Below are positions 42,847 through 51,916 of a DNA stretch of 64,000 nucleotides, in pieces. The translations under genes were made by a program, and so were the position numbers. The notes beneath the pieces are model-generated. The model was given only the letters and a program-made list of their open reading frames with translations. It made no database searches and was not told the DNA's origin. The stretch is from NCBI RefSeq assembly GCF_017161325.1, contig NZ_CP045670.1, positions 1,667,367 through 1,731,366 on the forward strand. The letters are read 5' to 3'. How positions within the stretch are numbered: position 1 is the first letter of the stretch; each line of letters begins with the position of its first letter. The stretch comes from Treponema pedis. Its GTDB lineage: Bacteria > Spirochaetota > Spirochaetia > Treponematales > Treponemataceae.

Positions 42847-44268
42847 TTAATTGGTTTCCCGTTTTTTTCGTATTGCAAAAATAAATACCGCTAAACAGAT
42901 GATTGCAAAAGCTATTCCTATCGGATAAGAAATGTGTGTAGGCAGTCGGAAGCCTTCCGGAGCCATTAAAATATATGTCATTGAAACCGCACTCATAAAT
43001 ACGGCAGGGATTACAGCTATTATGTAAGATTTTTTATTTAAGAATAGGTACATAGCTCCCGCCCACAAAGCTATCATAGCCAGAGTTTGGTTGGACCATG
43101 CAAAATAACGCCAAATAATAGTAAAGTTTATTTGAGATAAAAAGCCTCCTATTCCCAAAAGCGGGACTGCAAGAATTAAACGTTTTTTTATATCTTTTTG
43201 TTCAATGTTAAGCCAATCGGATAAGGTTAAACGTGCACTTCTGAAAGCCGTATCTCCTGAAGTTATGGGGCATGCAACTACGCCTAAAAAGGCTAAAATA
43301 CCTCCTATTATGCCTAAAAGTTCAAAGGAAATATTGTGAACTACTCCGGCAGGGCCTCCGAGTTTTCCGAGAGCTTCCGCAAGTCCGCCCGTACCGTTGT
43401 AAAATGCTACACCGGCAGCCGCCCAAATAAGAGCTATAATTCCTTCTCCTACCATAGCTCCGTAAAAAACTTTACGGCCGTCAGCTTCCGTTTTGATACA
43501 TCTTGCCATTAGAGGTGATTGTGTTGCATGGAACCCTGAAATTGCGCCGCAGGCGATTGTAATGAATAAGAGAGGCCATCTCGGAAGGTCTTGCGGGTGT
43601 ACGTTTGCAAAAGAGAATTCCTGCATTGTCATTTTACCGGAAAATACTCCCCAAAAGATACCTCCGCATATTCCCAATGCCATTATAATTAAAACAATGC
43701 CGAATACGGGATAAATCTTTGAAATAATCTTATCTATCGGAAGCATAGTTGCCAAAAAGTAATAGATAAGGATTATAATAAGCCAGAAATTCGAGGTAAG
43801 ATGTTCGGGGGTGAGTTTTGCCAGTAAGTCCGCAGGTCCTTTCATAAAAACGGTTCCTACCAATACAAGCAGTACTACCGCAAAAATGCGCATAACGAAT
43901 TTCATTATATTTCCGAGATAAATACCGGAAATTTCGGAAATACTCGTACCGTTATGCCTTTCGGAAATCATACCGCTTAAATAATCGTGTACGCCTCCCG
44001 CAAAAATAGTTCCCAAGGCAATCCATAAAAATGCCGAAGGTCCCCATAAGGCTCCCGAAATAGCACCGAATATGGGTCCCAAACCGGCTATGTTTAAAAG
44101 CTGAATTAAAAAGACCTTTCCCGTGCTTAAGGGTACATAGTCCACACCGTCTTCTTTACTGATTGCCGGTGTAGGATTTTGGGTAATACCGAATGAGTTT
44201 TCGACTATCTTGCCGTAAACAAAATATCCGACGATTAAAATTGTCAGACACAAAACAAATGTAATCAT
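42847..44268 (-). CDS. cstA: Carbon starvation protein CstA-type transporter
   Basis: A 473-residue transporter with about 13 membrane helices. CstA signatures: NSFGITQNPTPA, DGVDYVPLSTGKVFLIQLLN, IAGLGPIFGAISGALWGP, GGVHDYLSGMISERHNG, and CPITSGDTAFRSARLTLSDW. CstA/BtsT proteins take up peptides or pyruvate. The strong promoter upstream and its isolation suggest a single-gene unit. Confidence 0.92.
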   Translation of the reverse strand: MITFVLCLTILIVGYFVYGKIVENSFGITQNPTPAISKEDGVDYVPLSTGKVFLIQLLNIAGLGPIFGAISGALWGPSAFLWIALGTIFAGGVHDYLSGMISERHNGTSISEISGIYLGNIMKFVMRIFAVVLLVLVGTVFMKGPADLLAKLTPEHLTSNFWLIIILIYYFLATMLPIDKIISKIYPVFGIVLIIMALGICGGIFWGVFSGKMTMQEFSFANVHPQDLPRWPLLFITIACGAISGFHATQSPLMARCIKTEADGRKVFYGAMVGEGIIALIWAAAGVAFYNGTGGLAEALGKLGGPAGVVHNISFELLGIIGGILAFLGVVACPITSGDTAFRSARLTLSDWLNIEQKDIKKRLILAVPLLGIGGFLSQINFTIIWRYFAWSNQTLAMIALWAGAMYLFLNKKSYIIAVIPAVFMSAVSMTYILMAPEGFRLPTHISYPIGIAFAIICLAVFIFAIRKKRETN

Positions 44269-44288
44269 ACGCTACTCCTATACTTTGA

Positions 44289-44317
44289 ATTATACGTTCA
44301 TCTTATAAAAAATGCAA
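44289..44317 (-). promoter_or_regulatory. Promoter of cstA
   Basis: On the minus strand TTGCAT (44317-44312), 17 bases, perfect TATAAT (44294-44289), 20 bases before the ATG. Confidence 0.75.
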
Positions 44318-44324
44318 GCCTCTT

Positions 44325-45185
44325 TTAACAAAGTTTTTCTTCTTTTTTTGCTTTTTGCCAAAATTCTTCCATTTTTTCCCAATTTTCTTTGCAAAGTTTT
44401 AACCCCGCCTTTTTCATTTCCTTTTCTATAAACCTGAAACGGTGTTCGAACTTGCTGTTTGCGTGTAAAAGAGCGATTTCCGGGTCCGTTTTTATAAACC
44501 TTGCTGCATTCATTAAAATAAAAAGCACGTCTCCCAATTCGTCTTCTATGCGCTCTGGTATTTTAGAATTAACCGCTTCATAAAACTCTTCTATTTCTTC
44601 TTCAAGTTTATTTTTTATTCCTTCAAAGCTGTCCCAATCAAAACCGCATTTTGATACTTTTTTTGTAATCTTTAAGGAGCGGAGTATGGGAGGAAAATTT
44701 TTCGGAATACCGTCCAATAATGAAGATGACGGTTTATTTTTTGAATTCTCTACGGTTTCCTTTATATTTTCCCACTGTTTTAAAACGGAATCGGGCGTCG
44801 ATACTTTTTTTTCGCTTTCAGGTCCTTCATAGCCCTCGGTTTCACCGAATACGTGAGGGTGCCTTCTAATCAATTTTTCGGTAACGTCCGCGATTACCTC
44901 CGCCGTAGAAAATTTGCCTTCCTGCTCGTACATGTACGAAATCATAAGCGTATTTAATAATACATCTCCCAATTCTTCGCGTATGTGGGAAAAAGAAGTT
45001 TCTCCGTTTTTACATACCGTTTCTTCGATTGCGTCGGCGGCCTCGTAGGCTTCTTCCAAAAGAGGTCTGCGCATGGAGCTTGGAGTTTGTGCAATATCCC
45101 AAGGACAGCCGCCTTTTCCCCGTAATCTTTTTATTACCCCGAACAGTATGTCAAAATTATTTAATAAATTATTTGTTGTCATCAT
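44325..45185 (-). CDS. mazG: Nucleoside triphosphate pyrophosphohydrolase MazG
   Basis: A 286-residue tandem MazG protein. The first domain has RLRGKGGCPWDIAQTPSSMR, LLEEAYEAADAIEE and EELGDVLLNTLM. The second has KCGFDWDSFEGI, KLEEEIEEFYEAV and EDELGDVLFILMN. These EExxE and ExxD helices bind magnesium. It hydrolyses dNTPs and NTPs to monophosphates and clears damaged nucleotides. Its start overlaps the stop of the glycosyltransferase gene by 4 bases. Confidence 0.92.
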   Translation of the reverse strand: MMTTNNLLNNFDILFGVIKRLRGKGGCPWDIAQTPSSMRRPLLEEAYEAADAIEETVCKNGETSFSHIREELGDVLLNTLMISYMYEQEGKFSTAEVIADVTEKLIRRHPHVFGETEGYEGPESEKKVSTPDSVLKQWENIKETVENSKNKPSSSLLDGIPKNFPPILRSLKITKKVSKCGFDWDSFEGIKNKLEEEIEEFYEAVNSKIPERIEDELGDVLFILMNAARFIKTDPEIALLHANSKFEHRFRFIEKEMKKAGLKLCKENWEKMEEFWQKAKKEEKLC

Positions 45186-45931
45186 TTTACACCCTTATTT
45201 CTAAAAAGCCTATAAAAAAGTAAAAGAATATTGTACCAAAAGTATCTGAATATGTTAAAAATTTTAAAAGGATTTTTTAAAACTTGAATAAGATAGTCGT
45301 AGCCTTTTTCAAAAGGAATTTCGGACGGGCGGTTTTTAAATTTGGAAAAAATATCTATTACCGAGGCGTCGCGGATAAAAATGCCCGATTTAAATTTTTC
45401 TCTGTTTCTGTAAATCCATTTTCTTCCGCCGGGGATTCCCGAGCTTATTATTACTATGGAAGGCTCCGCCTTTGTCATTGCGGAAATGATTTGCGGCTCA
45501 AGGGATTTATGGTAATGCCCTGCAAAGCGTCCTACAATTCTTATATTGGGAAAGGTGCTTTTTACGTTTTTTTCCGCGGCGAGAAGGCTTTCTTTTCTTC
45601 CTCCGAATAAGTAAAGGCTTTTATAGTGGGCATCTATTACATTTAAAAATTTAATAATTACGGAAAACTGCTGACGTCTTACGGGAATTTCTTTTTTTAA
45701 AAATTTCGCTCCCCGTATTAAACTTTTTGAAAGAGGAAGACATAAGGCCGCATTTTGTACCATATTTCCGAATTCGTTGTTGCGTCTTGCTTTTAAAACG
45801 TCCCAAAGCGTCATAAATATAACCTGTTGCGGACCCGGTTTTTCCAATAAACTCATTACGGTTTCTTCAATATCTTCTTCGTTCAGAACATCGAGCGGAA
45901 CGTTTAAAAAGTTAATTCTTGTTAGAGCCAT
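45182..45931 (-). CDS. WecG/TagA/CpsF family glycosyltransferase
   Basis: A 249-residue WecG/TagA protein: INFLNVPLDVLNEEDIEETV, SKSLIRGAKFLKKEIPVR, LFGGRKESLLAAEKNVK, IRIVGRFAGHYHK and SSGIPGGRKWIYRNREKF. Family members transfer ManNAc(A) or related sugars to lipid-linked acceptors at the membrane. The C-terminal hydrophobic stretch (FNIFRYFWYNILLLFYRLF) is a possible membrane contact. It lies between rsmE and mazG in the ctp operon; its substrate is not evident. Confidence 0.8.
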   Translation of the reverse strand: MALTRINFLNVPLDVLNEEDIEETVMSLLEKPGPQQVIFMTLWDVLKARRNNEFGNMVQNAALCLPLSKSLIRGAKFLKKEIPVRRQQFSVIIKFLNVIDAHYKSLYLFGGRKESLLAAEKNVKSTFPNIRIVGRFAGHYHKSLEPQIISAMTKAEPSIVIISSGIPGGRKWIYRNREKFKSGIFIRDASVIDIFSKFKNRPSEIPFEKGYDYLIQVLKNPFKIFNIFRYFWYNILLLFYRLFRNKGVK

Positions 45932-45947
45932 AATTTATCCTTAAAAA

Positions 45948-46694
45948 TTAATTTAAAATTGTTTGAACTGCCGCGGTTGCATAAATAGCTGCCGTTTCCG
46001 CACGCAGGACATTTGTTTTAAAATGCACTTGCTTAAATCCGTTTTGAATCAAAAATTCGGTTTCTTTCGGGCTTATTCCTCCCTCGCAGCCTATAGCTAA
46101 AATCACGGCTTCAGGGCTTTCTTTTAAGCAAGTTTGAAGGGAGTTTTCCTCTTCATCTTTTTCCGTCATCAAAAGCTTTGTCGTTTTTTTTCCGTTTAAG
46201 TATTCAAAAACGGAAGCCAAGCTCTTATTAAGAGTGGCCGCCTGAAAAATTTCCGTTTCTACGGGAGAGCCTGATTGTTGTCTTGCTTCGCGTATAATAC
46301 GTTTGCGTCTTTCCGTTTGGTTTTTGTTTTCTTCCCGTATTACGGAAAATTCCCCCAAAATCGGAAAGACGGCCTTAACTCCCGCTTCGGTACATTGGCG
46401 GATTGCCGTATCCATTCTTTGTCCCTTTATAAGCCATTGCATTAAAACAATGGCGGGGCGGGGCTCCACGGTTTTTACGGCGGAATGTATTTTTTTTAGT
46501 TTAAGTTTTATATACCTTTTTTCGGTATTTATATTAAAAACTTCCGCTTCCGAAGGGGTGTTTCCGTTTACCGAAACCTTTAGGTCTTGCCCTTCTTTTA
46601 TTCTTCTTACGGCTACAAGATAACGATAATCTTTCCCTGAAAGTTTTATTATTCCTTCGGAGTCAGGAATTTCGGAAACAATAAATTGTTTCAT
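45948..46694 (-). CDS. rsmE: 16S rRNA (uracil-1498-N3)-methyltransferase
   Basis: A SPOUT-fold methyltransferase of 248 residues. MQWLIKGQRMDTAIRQCTEA, then KRIIREARQQSGSPVET and AIGCEGGISPKETEFL are RsmE signatures; VLRAETAAIYATAAV forms the SAM knot. It methylates U1498 of 16S rRNA. The start at 46694 (MKQFIVSEIP) comes one base after the ctp stop, with AAGGA inside the end of ctp as ribosome binding site. Confidence 0.92.
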   Translation of the reverse strand: MKQFIVSEIPDSEGIIKLSGKDYRYLVAVRRIKEGQDLKVSVNGNTPSEAEVFNINTEKRYIKLKLKKIHSAVKTVEPRPAIVLMQWLIKGQRMDTAIRQCTEAGVKAVFPILGEFSVIREENKNQTERRKRIIREARQQSGSPVETEIFQAATLNKSLASVFEYLNGKKTTKLLMTEKDEEENSLQTCLKESPEAVILAIGCEGGISPKETEFLIQNGFKQVHFKTNVLRAETAAIYATAAVQTILN

Positions 46695-46695
46695 T

Positions 46696-48192
46696 TTATT
46701 CCTTTTTTTTATCTTTACCGTTTGCCGCAGTTTTTTCTTCATCGGCTTTTTGCATTTCCAAAAGAGTTTTGGAATTTTCGCAAAGAGCTTTTACATTTTC
46801 CGTATTTAAAACCTTTACGGCGGCTTTAAGCTGAATATCATCTTCGATGTCTATTACAGGAGCTTTATGAGAGCGGTGATATTCGGTTTTTATAAACGGT
46901 AAAATTAAATTTGAAGGTATGTTATATTTTTTTTCAAGTTTTTTTGCAAATTCGAGCATTTCATCGCGTGAAAGTTCTTTTTTGCTTCTTGTAAAATCCG
47001 CTATTTCGGAGGTGCTTAAAAGATTAATAGCGCTTTTTTCCTGCTCCGGTGTAAATTGAGGGCGGCTTACTTCCAAGTCGGGCAGGATTCCCAGCTTGTC
47101 GATATTGGCACCGCTCGGCGAATAATAGCGTGCAACGGTAATTTTTACCGATTCGTTTTGAGTAAGCGGAATGATATTTTGTACAAGTCCCTTACCGTAG
47201 GACCTGGTACCTATAAGGTAAGCGCGTTTATGGTCTTTTAAAGCTCCGGAAACTATTTCGGAAGCGCTTGCGGAACCCTTGTTAATAAGAATTACCACGG
47301 GCATTTCCTTCGGAGCCTTTGTGCCGAAGCGTTTTACGCTGTAAGTGGAACTTGTTCCGGCTGCACGTCCCTTTGTGGAAACTACCGTACCGGATTCCAA
47401 AAAAATACTTGAAACTTCTATGGAACTTGTAATAAGGCCTCCGGGGTTATCCCGCAAATCCAAAATCAGTTTCGTGCAGTCTTCTTCTTTAAGCTTATCC
47501 AAAGCTTCGATTATACGCTTTGCGGAGTTGGGATTAAATTCGATTAAGCGTATATATGCTATATCTTTTCCTATTTTTGTGAATTTGACGGTCGGCACTT
47601 CTATAACGGCTCTTTTTATTTTAACTTCAAATTCCATAGATTTTCCGCGTAGGATTTTTAAGGTTACTTCCGTTCCTTCTTTTCCCCGAAGCATATTTAA
47701 AACGCCTTCTTGAGTAATTTCTTCGGTGGGAGTGCCGTCTATTTCGGTTATATAATCTCCCGATTGCAGACCCGCTTTCCAGCCGGGGGTATCTTCTATA
47801 GGGCTTGCAATTTCAACATAGGCCGGACGCTCGGGGGTTGAAACAACCGCCTTTGTAATATGAACACCTATCCCGCAAAAAGAGCCGCTTGTGGTATCTT
47901 CCAAATCGTGACCGATGGTTGTATCTTTATAAATATATGAGGTGTACGGGTCTTTTAAAGAATTAAGCATTCCTTCCATAGCGCCTTGATAAAGGAGCTC
48001 GGTATCTACTTCATCTACATAATTTGCTTTTATCAACTCGTAAACCGACTCCAAAAACTTCATATTTACATCGGAGGAATTCTCCGTTTCGCTGTTCGGA
48101 GCTGCCGGAGCCTTTTGCGGCATAAAGAATACCGCAATCAGTAAAAGAGTTGAAAAGATAATTGTGTTTATCCAAGTGATTTTTTTGTTCAT
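46696..48192 (-). CDS. C-terminal processing protease, S41 family
   Basis: A 498-residue periplasmic protease. N-terminal signal (TWINTIIFSTLLLIAVFFM), then a tail-specific protease fold: MNSLKDPYTSYI, a PDZ domain about residues 95-180 (PGWKAGLQSGDYITEIDGTP), LILDLRDNPGGLITSSIEV, the catalytic Ser in NKGSASASEIVSGAL and Lys in GTRSYGKGLVQ. It should trim exported proteins. It is the first gene of the operon with rsmE, the glycosyltransferase and mazG. Confidence 0.9.
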   Translation of the reverse strand: MNKKITWINTIIFSTLLLIAVFFMPQKAPAAPNSETENSSDVNMKFLESVYELIKANYVDEVDTELLYQGAMEGMLNSLKDPYTSYIYKDTTIGHDLEDTTSGSFCGIGVHITKAVVSTPERPAYVEIASPIEDTPGWKAGLQSGDYITEIDGTPTEEITQEGVLNMLRGKEGTEVTLKILRGKSMEFEVKIKRAVIEVPTVKFTKIGKDIAYIRLIEFNPNSAKRIIEALDKLKEEDCTKLILDLRDNPGGLITSSIEVSSIFLESGTVVSTKGRAAGTSSTYSVKRFGTKAPKEMPVVILINKGSASASEIVSGALKDHKRAYLIGTRSYGKGLVQNIIPLTQNESVKITVARYYSPSGANIDKLGILPDLEVSRPQFTPEQEKSAINLLSTSEIADFTRSKKELSRDEMLEFAKKLEKKYNIPSNLILPFIKTEYHRSHKAPVIDIEDDIQLKAAVKVLNTENVKALCENSKTLLEMQKADEEKTAANGKDKKKE

Positions 48193-48297
48193 TCTTATAT
48201 TTTGAACTATATTAAGAATTTGTCAATAGCCCCGCAAAATCCGAAAAAGCGATGGAGGTATATAATTTTAAAAAAAATATTTGCGGTTTTTCCCGTA

Positions 48298-49677
48298 TCA
48301 AAGGGTTAAGTTTTTTACCCATCTTTCTTTTTTTAATTGAATACCGGCCAACACGGTCTTTATTATGCTTGTCAGTTTTGCGATGCCGTATATAGTAGGC
48401 GAGTCCAAATCGGTAAATTTATACATTATGAACATAAGGGGCGTAAATAAAAGCATGTTTACCGTAGTGTCAACCCATGCACCCATAACGGCATCGCCTC
48501 CCGCACGGGCAACGGCATATTGAGAATTTTGATATGTCCATACCGGCATATAAAGAGCTACAAAAAGTAAGAGCTTTTTTGTTACGATTTGAGAAGAAGG
48601 AGTAAGTCTTCCGAATACTATCGGAATTAAAAAAATCGCCGCCGCTTCGCAAAGCCCCGTTGCAAATCCTGCGGCTGCGGCTCCCGTTTTCATCCATCGG
48701 GCTTGTACTCTCGCTTCTTCTAAAGAATTGCGGCCGAGAGTTCCGCCTATTATGACGCCTATAGATGTATTTACCGCAGGAAAAACCAAAAAGAATAATT
48801 CCGCAATTGTCCAGCCTGCGGACATTCCGGAAACTACTTCGGCGCCGCCCCTGCTGTTGTAAATTGCCGTGGCAACGGTTTCGCTTATTACCCACGACAT
48901 ATCCGCAATAAAAATAAGAGCCGACTTTTTTAATATTTCGCGGAACAAATCTATACGTACTTTTAATATATGTTTTATTTTTACATAAAAGAGAGGCTTT
49001 ATTTTTTTTATATACAAAATAAAAATAACAAGTTCGCAAAGTCTTGCAATTACGGTTGCATAGGCGGCTCCCGCAACCTCAAGACGCGGAGCACCCAAAT
49101 TCCCGTAAATTAAAAGATAATTTCCTATCGTATTTATAAGTGTGGAAAACATTGCAATGTACATAGGAATTTTTACATTTCCCGTTTCTCGCAGCGAAGA
49201 AGAAATGCTTGAAGAAAATGCCATAGGTATAAACGTAAAAATAATTACGCTCATATAGATTTTTCCTTCAGCCGTTATTTCCGCTTTAGCGGTATTTCCT
49301 CTTACCAAAAGTCCCAATAAAAGTTCAGGAATCATAGCGGAAACCGTTAGAAAAAGAGCTGCAAATATACCGCAGGTAATCAGTTTAAAACGGTAAGACT
49401 GCCGCATTCCGCTTGCGTCCTTTGTACCGTTATACTGCGACATAAAAATTCCGCCGGCGCTGCAAATTATGTTTAACCCGGTTATATAAACAAAGATTAA
49501 CTGATTGGAAACATTTACACCGCTCATTTTTAAGTCGCCCAGACCCGCAACCATAAAATTGTCTATTAGAGAAACTAAGGATTGAATAAAAAGCTGGACC
49601 ATTATTGGCAAAGCAAGAGCAAATGCCTTTTTGTAAAAATTAAGAGGACCGAAATATCCGTATTGTGTTTTTATCAT
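48298..49677 (-). CDS. MATE family efflux transporter
   Basis: A 459-residue protein with about 12 membrane helices in two related halves. MATE features: FALALPIMVQLFIQSLVSLI, DNFMVAGLGDLKMSGV, SQYNGTKDASGMRQSY and GRNSLEEARVQARWMKTG in the second half. These proteins export drugs or other cations with sodium or proton gradients. A 17-bp palindrome just after its promoter suggests control by a repressor. Confidence 0.88.
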   Translation of the reverse strand: MIKTQYGYFGPLNFYKKAFALALPIMVQLFIQSLVSLIDNFMVAGLGDLKMSGVNVSNQLIFVYITGLNIICSAGGIFMSQYNGTKDASGMRQSYRFKLITCGIFAALFLTVSAMIPELLLGLLVRGNTAKAEITAEGKIYMSVIIFTFIPMAFSSSISSSLRETGNVKIPMYIAMFSTLINTIGNYLLIYGNLGAPRLEVAGAAYATVIARLCELVIFILYIKKIKPLFYVKIKHILKVRIDLFREILKKSALIFIADMSWVISETVATAIYNSRGGAEVVSGMSAGWTIAELFFLVFPAVNTSIGVIIGGTLGRNSLEEARVQARWMKTGAAAAGFATGLCEAAAIFLIPIVFGRLTPSSQIVTKKLLLFVALYMPVWTYQNSQYAVARAGGDAVMGAWVDTTVNMLLFTPLMFIMYKFTDLDSPTIYGIAKLTSIIKTVLAGIQLKKERWVKNLTL

Positions 49678-49709
49678 ATTTTAAGTGTAGTGTTTAAATA
49701 AACGATATC

Positions 49710-49759
49710 CTTACCGTTACGGTAAGCATTTATAATACCTTTTTGGGAATATTTGTCAA
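49710..49759 (-). promoter_or_regulatory. Promoter and palindromic operator of the MATE gene
   Basis: On the minus strand a perfect -35 TTGACA (49759-49754) is followed after 17 bases by ATTATA (49736-49731; TATAAA at 49734 is an alternative). Directly downstream lies a perfect 17-bp palindrome CTTACCGTTACGGTAAG (49710-49726), which covers the transcription start. A dimeric repressor bound there would block transcription. Confidence 0.65.
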
Positions 49760-49870
49760 GGTCATAAGTAAATTTTTGATAATTTTTTCAAGACCTTTCT
49801 TTTTACAATATCTTATTTATTGCCTTACCTTATATCCGTTTTCTTTTTGTAAATATTTGCATAATATTAT

Positions 49871-50188
49871 CTATGACATAATTTTATTAATAAAAGCGGT
49901 ATAAGCTAAAATCAATAAAGTATTTCCCGTAAGAATTACGGCAAGTATACACTTTTTTTTTGCGGAAACATTGGGGAAATCATATTGAAAATAATAGGGT
50001 ATAATTGAAAATGAAGGAAAGATGAAAATTATCATTACTATATATACCGAAAAAGAGGAATGTAAAAAACGTGTATTTATAAGCCATTTTCCCCATTTAA
50101 AAAATAAAAATCGGCTGACTGTAAAAAATATACAGGCACAGTGTAAAAAAATAAGATACACGAGATATTTTATTTCCTTTATTTTCAT
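49871..50188 (-). CDS. Possible small membrane protein
   Basis: A 105-residue frame with three hydrophobic segments (about residues 8-26, 45-66 and 82-100). No family recognised, and only a weak ribosome binding site (aaag). The composition is plausible for a membrane protein in this genome. It could be spurious. The flanking spaces 49760-49870 and 50189-50315 show nothing else. Confidence 0.4.
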   Translation of the reverse strand: MKIKEIKYLVYLIFLHCACIFFTVSRFLFFKWGKWLINTRFLHSSFSVYIVMIIFIFPSFSIIPYYFQYDFPNVSAKKKCILAVILTGNTLLILAYTAFINKIMS

Positions 50189-50315
50189 CTTTGTTTTTCT
50201 ATACTAATTGTAATAATATTTACATAAATTCCGATTTATCGATATAAATATTTGTAACAGGTAAATTCAAATACGGATAAAAAGCGGTATATTACCGGAA
50301 TTAACTTAAACGGTT

Positions 50316-50344
50316 GCCGGCAGTTACTTTAGTGTACTGCCGGC
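50316..50344. terminator. Hairpin after arcC
   Basis: GCCGGCAGT..ACTGCCGGC, 9-bp arms with an 11-base loop, starting 9 bases after the arcC stop on the minus strand. It lacks a good T run on that strand, so termination is only probable. Confidence 0.45.
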
Positions 50345-50353
50345 TAAAATATT

Positions 50354-51286
50354 TTAAGCCTTAATAATCGTACCGGATTTTCCGTTAATGGCGTCCTTTG
50401 CTTTTTCCAAAAGAGTGATTAAAGCATAGCCGTCTTTTTTCGATTCGGCAAACTGTATTGCGGCTTGTACCTTAGGCAGCATTGAACCGGGAGCAAAGTG
50501 TCCTTCTTCAATGTATTTTTTTGCATCGGCAATCGAAATTTCGGAAAGCCATTTTTGGTCGGGTTTGTTAAAGTTAACGGCAACTTTTTCTACGGCCGTT
50601 AAAATAATAAGGCAGTCCGCATTCAGCAATTGAGCCAGTTTCGCGCTTGCAAAGTCCTTATCGATTACTGCGGGAACTCCTCGCATATAGTTTCCTTCTT
50701 TAACTACAGGTATTCCGCCGCCGCCGCAGGTAATAACTATTTGTCCCGCATTGCTTAAGGCTTTTACGCTTTCAATTTCGGCAATATCTACCGGTTTCGG
50801 AGAAGCCACAACCCTTCTGTATCCGCGTCCCGCATCTTCTACAACATTTTCACCGCGTGCAATTAAAACATCGGCTTCTTCTTTTGTCATAAAGCTGCCT
50901 ATGGGTTTTGTCGGTTTTGAAAAAGCGGGGTCTTTAGAATCTACAACAACTTGAGTAATCAAAGTTGCAACCGGTTTATCGATACCGCGGTTTAAAAGCT
51001 CTTCACGCAAAGCAGCTTCCAAATCATTGCCGATATATCCCTGACTCATTGCAACCGAAACCGCCAGTTCAGGCTCGGAAGTTTTTTTGTCGATTTTGTG
51101 ATACTCGGACATTGCCAAATGAATCATACCTACTTGAGGTCCGTTACCGTGCGAAACGATAACGGAATGTCCTTCCTGAACCAAATCGGCAATGGCTTTT
51201 GCGGTAATTTTAACCGCTTTACGCTGTTCTTCCAAATTGTTTCCCAATGCGTTTCCGCCCAAAGCTATAACAATTTTTTTTGCCAT
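50354..51286 (-). CDS. arcC: Carbamate kinase
   Basis: A 310-residue kinase: KIVIALGGNALGNNLEEQRK, VIVSHGNGPQVGMIHLAM, MSQGYIGNDLEAALREEL, VEDAGRGYRRVVASPKP, TCGGGGIPVV, AVIDKDFASAKLAQLLNADC and HFAPGSMLPKVQAAIQF. It makes ATP from carbamoyl phosphate, usually the last step of arginine or purine-derivative fermentation. No arcA, arcB or transporter is adjacent. The ATG at 51286 has AGGAG 4 bases upstream; the frame open to 51343 runs through the promoter. Confidence 0.93.
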   Translation of the reverse strand: MAKKIVIALGGNALGNNLEEQRKAVKITAKAIADLVQEGHSVIVSHGNGPQVGMIHLAMSEYHKIDKKTSEPELAVSVAMSQGYIGNDLEAALREELLNRGIDKPVATLITQVVVDSKDPAFSKPTKPIGSFMTKEEADVLIARGENVVEDAGRGYRRVVASPKPVDIAEIESVKALSNAGQIVITCGGGGIPVVKEGNYMRGVPAVIDKDFASAKLAQLLNADCLIILTAVEKVAVNFNKPDQKWLSEISIADAKKYIEEGHFAPGSMLPKVQAAIQFAESKKDGYALITLLEKAKDAINGKSGTIIKA

Positions 51287-51314
51287 AAAATCTCCTATTA
51301 TGTTAGAAAATATT

Positions 51315-51343
51315 ATTATACGAAAATACCGTGATTGTTTCAA
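51315..51343 (-). promoter_or_regulatory. Promoter of arcC
   Basis: On the minus strand TTGAAA (51343-51338), 17 bases, perfect TATAAT (51320-51315), about 30 bases before the ATG. Confidence 0.8.
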
Positions 51344-51373
51344 GTAGAATTATATCGAGTAAATTATAAATCA

Positions 51374-51401
51374 TTGACGGGCTTAAATGCGACATTATTA
51401 T
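51374..51401 (+). promoter_or_regulatory. Probable promoter of the gene at 51480
   Basis: TTGACG and TATTAT with a 16-base spacer, about 80 bases before the start codon. Confidence 0.45.
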
Positions 51402-51479
51402 AGATGAATTAAAGCCGTGTAATATTATACCGATACTAATAGTAAAGAATTTAGGTTTCGGTCAGGAGGCTTGTTATTT

Positions 51480-51890
51480 ATGATTTCCAATAATTCATCG
51501 CTTCAAGCTGTTTCTTATATGGCTATGCCCAAAATATCGGCGGGCGGAAGAGCTTATTTTCCCGTTTCCCCGAACCAACTTTTATATTCTCATTTTAAAT
51601 ATGTTTCGGGCTTTGCCGAAAAGCGTAATAACGGCGGCGTAAGCATAGATAAACTCAGAATTTTAAATTCCATAATAGATCAGTTGGTATCTATGAAAAC
51701 GAACGAAGCCGAAAAAGCGGCTATTGCAAAATCGGGTGCCGAAAAGCTGGAAATTAAAATGAACGATGCACAGCTTGATTCTTTGTTAAATTACTATCAT
51801 AATGAAATAAAAAATGCCGTTGCCCAAACTGAAAATATAGGATATGGAGGAAATCCTTTACCCGCCGCAGTTTTGGACTTGACAGCATAA
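51480..51890 (+). CDS. Small protein of unknown function
   Basis: A 136-residue soluble protein with no signal peptide or membrane helix. It has a helical middle (SIDKLRILNSIIDQLVSMKT, NEAEKAAIAKSGAEKL) and a Gly-rich end (NIGYGGNPLPAAVLDLTA). No family recognised. The ATG at 51480 is chosen because the strong AGGAGG (51464-51469) is 10 bases away; a TTG at 51471 is too close. It lies 26 bases before the large HELTH protein gene. Confidence 0.55.
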   Translation: MISNNSSLQAVSYMAMPKISAGGRAYFPVSPNQLLYSHFKYVSGFAEKRNNGGVSIDKLRILNSIIDQLVSMKTNEAEKAAIAKSGAEKLEIKMNDAQLDSLLNYYHNEIKNAVAQTENIGYGGNPLPAAVLDLTA

Positions 51891-51916
51891 AGCTTTTTTT
51901 GCATACTGCTATTATT

